A DNA stretch of 5,056 nt from Spirochaetia bacterium (GTDB lineage: Bacteria > Spirochaetota > Spirochaetia > DTKZ01). Each line of letters begins with the position of its first letter. The first letter of the stretch is position 1. Shown here one piece after another: positions 1 through 4,770 of this stretch. Below the pieces are notes generated by a model that searched no databases, was not told where the DNA came from, and saw nothing but the letters and a program-made list of their open reading frames with translations. The stretch spans positions 1 through 5,056 of the forward strand of contig JAISXE010000126.1 in NCBI GenBank assembly GCA_031270615.1, in the 5' to 3' direction. Position numbers and translations under genes: made by a program.

Positions 1-96
1 AGCCCGTGGGGCGCAAGGGATTGCAGCGGAAATCCTTTTGGCTTTAGCCAAAAGATTGGAGCGAAAAGCCCGGTTTGCGGCGTTTTACGCCGCAAA
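1..96 (+). repeat. Hairpin-rich intergenic repeat, copy 1 (left end outside window)
   Basis: This non-coding block reappears in inverted orientation at 2564-2665. Bases 1-33 match the reverse complement of 2633-2665 at 32 of 33 positions, and 55-76 match the reverse complement of 2585-2606 at 20 of 22. Between and after these conserved blocks sit two perfect hairpins: CTTTTGGCT/AGCCAAAAG (35-43/46-54, 2-nt loop) and TTTGCGGCGT/ACGCCGCAAA (74-83/87-96, 3-nt loop). The other copy has hairpins at the same two places but with different stem sequences. The repeat begins outside the window, so its left boundary is unknown. No terminal inverted repeat like that of the second copy is visible at its right end. 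Confidence 0.8.
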
Positions 97-218
97 TGCG
101 CCAAAATTCCGAATCGGAGAGGAATTACAAATGGGTTTTGGAACAGGCTCCCATAAAAACCGCATTTCTTGTGATTTTCGTTTTGAAATCGGAATTGCTG
201 GGCCAGTGGTGAAATTTC
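97..218. other. Intergenic spacer with small dyads, no gene seen
   Basis: No credible gene lies between the repeat and the first promoter. Short inverted repeats are present: AATTCC/GGAATT (105-110/121-126) and ATGGG/CCCAT (131-135/150-154), neither followed by a clear T-tract. The octamer ATTTCTTG occurs at 164-171 and again at 214-221, the second copy running into the -35 box. The stretch is notably richer in A+T than the flanking genes. Together with the repeat and promoter, this accounts for the first 307 bases, where no coding sequence was found. Confidence 0.6.
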
Positions 219-247
219 TTGACAACTGGCGTGTTACGCCATAAGAT
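219..247 (+). promoter_or_regulatory. Sigma70-type promoter of the M24-tctC unit
   Basis: A perfect -35 box TTGACA (219-224) is followed by a 17-bp spacer and a -10 box TAAGAT (242-247, 4 of 6 to consensus), 60 bp upstream of the first start codon. This predicts a leader of roughly 50 nt. The boxes and much of the spacer agree with the promoter ahead of tctB: 27 of 36 positions match from TTTCTTGACA onward. This is a pattern-based call; no start site is known. Confidence 0.7.
227..241. promoter_or_regulatory. Candidate operator dyad inside the promoter spacer
   Basis: TGGCGT (227-232) and ACGCCA (236-241) form a perfect 6-bp inverted repeat around GTT, filling most of the spacer between the -35 and -10 boxes. 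A protein bound here would block RNA polymerase. A wider, overlapping dyad GCCAGTGGT/ACAACTGGC (202-210/222-230, 8 of 9) covers the -35 box. The placement suggests repression, but no regulator gene is in the window and the tctB promoter lacks this dyad. Confidence 0.45.
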
Positions 248-295
248 AATACAGATTAAAACGATGCGACAGGGCGTGCCGCGTATGTACTTTTT

Positions 296-302
296 AGGGA
301 GG
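296..302 (+). promoter_or_regulatory. Ribosome binding site of the M24-fold gene
   Basis: AGGGAGG lies 5 nt before the ATG at 308. It is a strong Shine-Dalgarno match that fixes this start. Confidence 0.8.
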
Positions 303-307
303 ACGGG

Positions 308-1408
308 ATGTTTATACAGGAAGAAATCCAGGGCAAAAAAAACCTTATAAAAAAACTTTTGGGCGAACAAAAACTCGACGGCGTTTACCTCAAGAAAAGC
401 TCGAACTTCGCGTGGATAACCGGCGGCAGGTACAACCTTGTCGGCCTTGCCACGGAAACCGGGGTCGCGGGCCTGCTCCTTACGGCGGACAGGGACTACG
501 TTATTTGCAGCAATATCGAGGCGCCCCGCATGGAAAAAGAGGAACTGCTTCCCGAACAGGGCTACGAAATAAAAACCTTCCCCTGGTACGAGGACAAAGA
601 GGCGGAGCTTGTGGCGGGTCTTGCGGGAAAGTCCGTTGGCTCCGACTGCGGCCTTGCGGGTACAACGGATATTTCGGGCAGGATCAACCCCCTGCGCTGG
701 CCCCTTAGCCCCTGGGAAGTCGAACGCTTTCAGGAACTGGGCAGGCTTACGGCCCTTGTGGCGGAAGAAACTGCGGAAACGGTGCGGCCCGGCGACACCG
801 AATGCGCCGTTGTGGGCCGCCTTGCGCAAAGGCTCTGGGCGCGGGGTATGGATTACATCCTGCCCTTTGTCGCCGCGGACGAGCGGATCTCCTTGTTCCG
901 CCATCCGGTGGCCACGGGCGCGCGAATCGAAAAACGGGCCATGATAAGCGTCAACGCCCGCAAAAAGGGCCTTATCGTGTCGATTACCCGTTTTGTCCAG
1001 CTCGGCAAAGTCCCGGATTCCCTGCAAAAACAATACAAAGACAACGTGGAGATAGACTGCGCCTTCATGGCCGCGACCGTTCCGGGCCGCCCTGTGGTGG
1101 AGGCCTTCAAGGCGGGCCTGGCGGCCTACGCGGAGAGGGGCTATCCAGAAGAATACAAACTGCACCACCAGGGCGGTTCCATCGGCTACATAGGCCGCGA
1201 TTACAAAGTGAACCACGAAACAAAACACATCGTCTGCGAGAACCAGGGCTTTACCTGGAACCCCTCGATTGCCGGCACAAAAAGCGAAGACACGATGCTT
1301 GCCACAGGCGCGGGGCCGCTTATCGTTTCGCAGCCCGTCATCTTTCCCGAAATCGTTGTCAAAAAAAACGGCCATACCTTTCGCAGGCCCGCGATTCTGG
1401 AACTGTAA
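308..1408 (+). CDS. M24 (creatinase/aminopeptidase P fold) protein, metal ligands degenerate
   Basis: This 366-residue cytoplasmic protein has the two-domain layout of the Xaa-Pro peptidase/creatinase superfamily. Residues about 1-130 resemble the creatinase N-terminal domain (GVYLKKSSNFAWITGG near 25-40), and about 135-366 are the pita-bread domain. No signal peptide is seen. Family landmarks are recognisable: FRHP with His199, ITRF (227-230), HHQGGSIG (286-293), TWNPSI (316-321) and SEDTML (326-331). In metal-dependent members the two Asp ligands, the His of GHGIG and the Glu of the EPG motif bind two metals. By eye these positions hold Ser214, Ser226, Gly/Ser (289-291) and Asn318; only the last ligand, Glu327, remains. 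A dinuclear metallopeptidase is therefore unlikely. It may be a metal-free hydrolase in the manner of creatinase, or a binding protein. It is co-transcribed with the TctC-type gene 66 bp downstream, so it probably acts on, or senses, the imported solute. Fold confident; function unknown. Confidence 0.82.
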   Translation: MFIQEEIQGKKNLIKKLLGEQKLDGVYLKKSSNFAWITGGRYNLVGLATETGVAGLLLTADRDYVICSNIEAPRMEKEELLPEQGYEIKTFPWYEDKEAELVAGLAGKSVGSDCGLAGTTDISGRINPLRWPLSPWEVERFQELGRLTALVAEETAETVRPGDTECAVVGRLAQRLWARGMDYILPFVAADERISLFRHPVATGARIEKRAMISVNARKKGLIVSITRFVQLGKVPDSLQKQYKDNVEIDCAFMAATVPGRPVVEAFKAGLAAYAERGYPEEYKLHHQGGSIGYIGRDYKVNHETKHIVCENQGFTWNPSIAGTKSEDTMLATGAGPLIVSQPVIFPEIVVKKNGHTFRRPAILEL

Positions 1409-1420
1409 GGGGGGATTATC

Positions 1421-1446
1421 CAGCGATCCGCTTTGCGGATTGGCTG
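1421..1446 (+). other. Intercistronic hairpin between the M24-fold gene and tctC
   Basis: ATCCGC (1426-1431) pairs perfectly with GCGGAT (1435-1440) around a TTT loop. The helix can be extended by CAGC (1421-1424) with GCTG (1443-1446) across a small internal loop. No T-tract follows, so it is not a standard terminator. A hairpin just upstream of a binding-protein gene often marks an mRNA processing or protection site that lets the binding protein be made in excess; that role is inferred here. Confidence 0.55.
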
Positions 1447-1462
1447 ATAGTAAATAAAACAG

Positions 1463-1468
1463 AGGAGG
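1463..1468 (+). promoter_or_regulatory. Ribosome binding site of tctC
   Basis: A perfect AGGAGG lies 6 nt before the ATG at 1475. It is the strongest translation signal in the window, consistent with high production of a periplasmic binding protein. Confidence 0.85.
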
Positions 1469-1474
1469 AAGAAA

Positions 1475-2455
1475 ATGAAAAAAATCATCGCTGCCGTACT
1501 GATGTGCGTGATGGTTTCGGGCGCGCTTTTCGCAAGGGGCAGCTCCGAAACAACCGAGCAATTCCCCGCAAAGCCCGTCAACGCGATGGTGGCGTGGGCC
1601 GCAGGCGGCGGCGCGGACCTGGTTTTCCGGGCGCTTGCCGCGGTTTTCCCCAAGTACGCCAACGGCCAGCCCCTGGTTATTACCAACTCGGGCGGCGCGG
1701 CGGGGGTTCCCGGCATCACCCAATTTTCAAAGGAAGCCGCGGACGGCTACTGGATTATGCACTGGAACATTGCCCACGTCATCAAAACCCACATGGATAA
1801 TGTTCCTTTTACGGCAACCAGCTTTGTCCCCGTCATCAAAGTCGTCGAGGCGAGTAATTACCTGAACGTGCGCGCGGACGCTCCCTGGAAAACCTTGCAG
1901 GACTATATCGCCGATGCGAAAAAGAATCCCGGCAAGGTTTCCGTGGGCAACGCGGGCCCCGGCGGCGGAAACCACATGGGCGCCCTTCTGTTTGAACGGG
2001 CCGCGGGCATTGAGCTCCTGCACGTTCCCTTTACCGGCGGCGGCCCCTCCGTTACGGGCCTGATGAGCGGCCAGTGCGACAGCGCGATGAACGTTGCCCC
2101 GGAAGGAATCTCCAACGCCCAGGCCGGGCAGCTGCGCATCCTCGCGGTTTTCGGCGACAAGCGGTTTGACAGCTTTCCTGATGTGCCCACCGGAAAAGAA
2201 CTGGGGATTAACCTTGTGCTGAACCAGTGGAGGGGCATCGTCGCCCCTGCGGGGACGCCGGAGGACATCGTGCAGAAGCTGCACGACATCTTCAAGAAAT
2301 GCATTGAGGACCCGGAGTTTGTGGCAAAAATGAAAGAGCTGAACGCCACTCCCGCGTATGCAAGCGCGAAGGATTTCGGCGCCCTTGTCGCCTCGAGCGA
2401 CAAAGCCTACGAGGAGATCATCAAAAACAACAAAATGGGCAACAGGTACAAATAG
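1475..2455 (+). CDS. tctC: TctC/Bug-family periplasmic substrate-binding protein of a TTT transporter
   Basis: This 326-residue protein has the usual length of the Bug/TctC family, which binds carboxylates in the periplasm and delivers them to TctA/TctB. Residues 1-20 form a signal peptide (KK, then a hydrophobic run ending ALFA) with likely signal peptidase I cleavage before RGSSE. No usable lipobox is seen. Family landmarks in order are VAWAAGGGAD (39-48, the first ligand-binding loop with Asp48), VITNSGGAAGVPG (68-80), the DGYW strand (90-93), VGNAGPGGGNHMGALLFERAAGIELLHVPFTGGGP (157-191, the second binding loop), the SGQCDSA segment (198-204), and APAGTPEDIVQKLHDIF (257-273). It follows the M24-fold gene and ends 20 bp before an intrinsic terminator. 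The ligand cannot be told from sequence: Bug proteins bind citrate, amino acids, nicotinate, aromatic acids and others. The family call is secure. Confidence 0.93.
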   Translation: MKKIIAAVLMCVMVSGALFARGSSETTEQFPAKPVNAMVAWAAGGGADLVFRALAAVFPKYANGQPLVITNSGGAAGVPGITQFSKEAADGYWIMHWNIAHVIKTHMDNVPFTATSFVPVIKVVEASNYLNVRADAPWKTLQDYIADAKKNPGKVSVGNAGPGGGNHMGALLFERAAGIELLHVPFTGGGPSVTGLMSGQCDSAMNVAPEGISNAQAGQLRILAVFGDKRFDSFPDVPTGKELGINLVLNQWRGIVAPAGTPEDIVQKLHDIFKKCIEDPEFVAKMKELNATPAYASAKDFGALVASSDKAYEEIIKNNKMGNRYK

Positions 2456-2474
2456 CGCCCCGGACGTTAAACGC

Positions 2475-2508
2475 AAGGCCGTTCCCTTTTCGGCGAACGG
2501 CCTTTTTT
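2475..2508 (+). terminator. Intrinsic terminator after tctC
   Basis: AAGGCCGTTC (2475-2484) and GAACGGCCTT (2495-2504) form a perfect 10-bp G+C-rich stem around a 10-nt loop, and the run of six T (2503-2508) begins within the stem end. It starts 19 bases past the tctC stop codon. It should separate the M24-tctC unit from tctBA and lies wholly outside the inserted element. Confidence 0.9.
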
Positions 2509-2520
2509 ATGGGTTTTCAT

Positions 2521-2530
2521 GTTTTTCTTG
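2521..2530 (+). repeat. Left 10-bp direct repeat (putative target site duplication)
   Basis: GTTTTTCTTG here abuts the left terminal inverted repeat exactly and is repeated without mismatch at 2694-2703, directly after the right terminal repeat. This is the pattern left by transposition with a 10-bp staggered cut. Confidence 0.7.
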
Positions 2531-2693
2531 CACTGTCAACAAGTTAAGAAAAATATCTGCGCCTTTTTGGCGCTCCCGCGCCAAAAACCGGGCTTTCCGC
2601 TGCAATTCCTCAGCCCCTGCGGGGCTTGCGGTATTTCCGCTGCAATCCCTGGCGCCCCACGGGCTGATTGCGGGCCTTAACTTGGTGACAGTG
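2531..2693 (-). mobile_element. 163-bp MITE-like element carrying repeat copy 2
   Basis: The ends CACTGTCAACAAGTTAA (2531-2547) and TTAACTTGGTGACAGTG (2677-2693) are 17-bp terminal inverted repeats with one mismatch, flanked by perfect 10-bp direct repeats. No transposase or other gene fits inside, so it would need enzyme supplied elsewhere. The interior, read on the minus strand, is the second copy of the repeat at bases 1-96. It contains perfect hairpins TTTTTGGCGC/GCGCCAAAAA (2564-2573/2578-2587) and AGCCCC/GGGGCT (2612-2617/2621-2626). The motif TTGCAGCGGAAA also occurs twice on the minus strand between the hairpins. A 10-bp duplication is compatible with IS4-like transposases, but no family can be assigned. 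The alternative is chance juxtaposition of repeats, which is unlikely given exact abutment on both sides. Confidence 0.7.
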
Positions 2694-2703
2694 GTTTTTC
2701 TTG
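2694..2703 (+). repeat. Right 10-bp direct repeat (putative target site duplication)
   Basis: GTTTTTCTTG, identical to 2521-2530, begins immediately after the right terminal inverted repeat. Its last three bases, TTG, are the first half of the -35 box of the tctB promoter. Confidence 0.7.
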
Positions 2704-2729
2704 ACACCTGGGGCCTTACATCGTAAAAT
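2701..2729 (+). promoter_or_regulatory. Sigma70-type promoter of the tctBA unit
   Basis: A perfect -35 box TTGACA (2701-2706), a 17-bp spacer and a -10 box TAAAAT (2724-2729, 5 of 6) lie about 70 bp upstream of tctB, predicting a leader of roughly 60 nt. Sequence around it matches the M24-tctC promoter (TTTCTTGACA, CTGG, TTAC and TAA at equal spacing), suggesting common origin or shared control. The -35 box begins inside the putative target duplication of the neighbouring element. Confidence 0.75.
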
Positions 2730-2786
2730 CATGATGGTTTCCACGGTATCTGGCGGCACGCTATTCGAACTTTCTATTTTTATATA

Positions 2787-2791
2787 GGGGG
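2787..2791 (+). promoter_or_regulatory. Ribosome binding site of tctB
   Basis: GGGGG, preceded by A, lies 6 nt before the ATG at 2798. This is an acceptable but less canonical Shine-Dalgarno site. Confidence 0.6.
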
Positions 2792-2797
2792 TTACGC

Positions 2798-3253
2798 ATG
2801 AAAAAAACGAGAAGAGCCGATTTCGGAATGGGCCTGGGCTTTATGGCGCTGGCGGTTTTTGTGTTTATCAGCGCCAACCGGATGATGCAGGTTGAAAAAG
2901 GCATAGGCCCCGGCGATTACCCCAAGGTAGTCGCCGGGGGTCTTTTTATTCTGGGCGCCATCCTGAGCATGGACAGCTTTTTGCGGGGCTTTCCGCCGCT
3001 TACCGAAAAGGTTGACCGGAAAGCGGTGCGCAGGCTGGTGGTTTTTATCGCGGTATCGCTTGTGTACCTGTGGTCGATGAGGTTTCTGGGCTTCGTTGCC
3101 GCGACTCCGTTTTTTCTGTTTTTCGGAATATACTTTTTCGGCTACAGGAAATGGCTCACCATGGCGCTGGTCAGCATAGGGGTCACGGCGGCGATCTACC
3201 TGATATTCCGCGTGCTGTTCCTTGTCATGCTGCCGGTTTTCCGGCTGTTTTAA
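2798..3253 (+). CDS. tctB: TctB-family small membrane subunit of a TTT transporter
   Basis: This 151-residue, very hydrophobic protein has the size and pattern of TctB, the small and poorly conserved membrane partner of TctA. A basic N-terminus (KKTRR) precedes a first helix at about 9-27. The family-like GIGPGDYPKVVAGGLFILGAIL (35-56) leads into a second. A charged linker (about 63-79) is followed by hydrophobic stretches at about 79-94, 97-115 and 119-146, so four or five membrane segments are likely. It has its own promoter, is the first gene of its unit, and lies 14 bp before tctA. The subunit identity rests as much on gene order as on sequence; the GPGDYP motif supports it. Confidence 0.88.
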   Translation: MKKTRRADFGMGLGFMALAVFVFISANRMMQVEKGIGPGDYPKVVAGGLFILGAILSMDSFLRGFPPLTEKVDRKAVRRLVVFIAVSLVYLWSMRFLGFVAATPFFLFFGIYFFGYRKWLTMALVSIGVTAAIYLIFRVLFLVMLPVFRLF

Positions 3254-3259
3254 AAGGGG
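3254..3259 (+). promoter_or_regulatory. Ribosome binding site of tctA
   Basis: AAGGGG, directly after the tctB stop codon and 8 nt before the ATG at 3268, supports this start over an upstream in-frame ATG at 3070. That upstream ATG would overlap tctB by about 180 bp and add 66 residues without family character. Confidence 0.7.
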
Positions 3260-3267
3260 CCTCAATC

Positions 3268-4770
3268 ATGTTGGACAATTTATTCGCAGGTTTCAGCATC
3301 GTTTTCCAGCCCCTTACCTTCGGGCTGATGGTTTTCGGGACGACTCTGGGCGTCATTATCGGGGCGCTCCCCGGCATGACCGGCTCCATGGGCATCATCC
3401 TGCTTCTTCCGATTGTGTACTACCTCCCGGCGGACACGGCCATGATCATGCTTGCGGGCCTGTTCTGCGGCGCGATGATGGGCGGTTCGGTTTCGGCGAT
3501 TCTGCTGCGCACGCCGGGAACCCCTTCGGCCTCGGCGACCCTTCTGGACGGCTACCCGCTATGCCAGCAGGGAAAAGCGGGAAAGGCCATCGGCATCGCG
3601 ACCGTGGCGTCCTTCTTTGGCGGCATTTTCAGCACTGCCTGTCTTATTCTTATCGCGCCGCAGCTTGCCAGGGTGGCGCTCCAGTTCCAGGCCGCGGATT
3701 TCTTTTCGCTGTCGATATTCGGCCTTACCATTATGGCGAGCGCCTCCGCGAAAAACATCATCAAGGGCCTCCTTGCCGGTTGGATCGGGCTTTTGGCATC
3801 GACAGTCGGCATTGACGTCATTGTCGGCGTCGACAGGTTCACCTTCGGCAACATATACCTTATGGGCGGCTTCCAGCTTTTGCCGGTACTGATAGGAGTG
3901 TTCGCCGTGGCGCAGGTTTTTACCGAGGTCCCGGTGCTGAAAGACGAGAACAGGATTGTGGAGCAGAAAATCAAAATGCGGGACGTGATTCCTTCCCTGG
4001 GCGACCTCAAGGCGATTTCCATGGCCCTCATCGTGGGCGCGGTCATAGGGGTGTTTATCGGCATCATCCCCGGAACGGGCGGGGCCATAAGCTGCTTCCT
4101 TGCGTATAACGTCGTGCAGAAGTTCTCGAAGAACCGCGACCAGTTCGGCAACGGCGCCATCGAAGGGGTGGCCGCGCCGGAAGCCTCGAACAACGGGACG
4201 ACGGGCGGCGCGATGATTCCCATGCTGACCCTGGGCGTGCCGGGCGATGCGGTAACGGCGGTCATGCTGGGCGCGCTGACGCTTATCGGGGTAAAGCCGG
4301 GGCCGCTTCTTTTTATCGAAATGCCCCATGTCGTGTACGCGATATTCAGCGGCATGATAACCATACAGTTCGTCATGCTGATCCTGGGCTTCCTTTCGGC
4401 GAAGTTCGCGCCCTATGTTCTGAAAGTGCCGTACCAGATACTTATGCCTGTCATCATGGTGCTGTGCGTAGTGGGCGCTTTTACCCTGGGGAACAGCCTT
4501 TTTGACGTTCTGGTGGCGGTCGTCTTCGGCGTTATCGGTTTTTTTATGCGGAAGTACGGCTATCCGGGAGCGCCCCTTGTGCTGGGCGTCATCCTGGGTC
4601 CCATGGCCGAAGACAACTTAAACCGCGCCATGCTGGTGTCGGGAAACGACTGGACCATCCTCCTGCAACGGCCCATTTCCCTGTTCTTTTTGATCCTGTC
4701 CGTGGTATCCATTGTGTTCGCGCTTATCGCGGCCTATAAAATCAACCAAGAGGAGAAAAAAGCGTCATGA
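3268..4770 (+). CDS. tctA: TctA-family large membrane subunit of a TTT transporter
   Basis: This 500-residue integral membrane protein has the standard TctA length and forms the translocation pathway. Uptake in this family is ion-coupled and needs the binding protein. Two inverted-topology halves are visible, each opening with a Pro-Gly loop: GALPGMTGSMG (32-42) and GIIPGTGG (265-272). Other landmarks are GGSVSAILLRTPGTPSA (72-88), LLDGYPLCQQGKAGKAIG (92-109), the DRFTFG segment (189-194), APEASNNGTTGGAMIPMLTLGVPGD (303-327), KPGP (343-346) and YPGAPLVLGVILGPMAEDNLNRAM (432-455). About ten to twelve membrane helices fill the rest, with a charged cytoplasmic-type linker around 222-250 and a charged tail (KINQEEKKAS). 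The start MLDNLFAGF matches family N-termini. Its last bases overlap the next gene by ATGA, indicating translational coupling. The family call is secure; the substrate is unknown. Confidence 0.95.
   Translation: MLDNLFAGFSIVFQPLTFGLMVFGTTLGVIIGALPGMTGSMGIILLLPIVYYLPADTAMIMLAGLFCGAMMGGSVSAILLRTPGTPSASATLLDGYPLCQQGKAGKAIGIATVASFFGGIFSTACLILIAPQLARVALQFQAADFFSLSIFGLTIMASASAKNIIKGLLAGWIGLLASTVGIDVIVGVDRFTFGNIYLMGGFQLLPVLIGVFAVAQVFTEVPVLKDENRIVEQKIKMRDVIPSLGDLKAISMALIVGAVIGVFIGIIPGTGGAISCFLAYNVVQKFSKNRDQFGNGAIEGVAAPEASNNGTTGGAMIPMLTLGVPGDAVTAVMLGALTLIGVKPGPLLFIEMPHVVYAIFSGMITIQFVMLILGFLSAKFAPYVLKVPYQILMPVIMVLCVVGAFTLGNSLFDVLVAVVFGVIGFFMRKYGYPGAPLVLGVILGPMAEDNLNRAMLVSGNDWTILLQRPISLFFLILSVVSIVFALIAAYKINQEEKKAS

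Noticed and set aside
38..244. Open frame of 68 codons in the upstream spacer
   Set aside because: It crosses the hairpins of the repeat and the whole -35/-10 region, has no ribosome site and no family character.
1475..1534. Possible lipoprotein signal at Cys11 of the TctC protein
   Set aside because: The residues before it (VLM) do not give a normal lipobox, and cleavage there would leave a very short hydrophobic segment; the ALFA-RGSSE junction fits signal peptidase I better.
125..1723. Long minus-strand open frame (532 codons) opposite the M24-fold gene and the start of tctC
   Set aside because: It is antisense to a well-formed family gene, its translation is rich in Arg, Gly, Ala, Phe and His without any recognisable motif, and it runs across the promoter. 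It reflects the third-position G/C bias of the real genes.
2358..2726. Open frame of 122 codons spanning the end of tctC, the terminator and the inserted element
   Set aside because: It starts within tctC in another frame and passes through the terminator, the inverted repeats and the tctB promoter; no protein family is recognised.
3070..3267. In-frame upstream extension of tctA to an ATG at 3070
   Set aside because: It would overlap most of the second half of tctB, lacks a ribosome site and adds 66 residues of non-membrane, Cys/His/Arg-rich sequence unlike TctA. The ATG at 3268 has AAGGGG and a family-like N-terminus.
3552..4376. Minus-strand open frames opposite tctA
   Set aside because: They are antisense shadows of a strongly conserved membrane protein gene, rich in Pro, Ser, Met and Thr as complements of hydrophobic codons, with no independent support.
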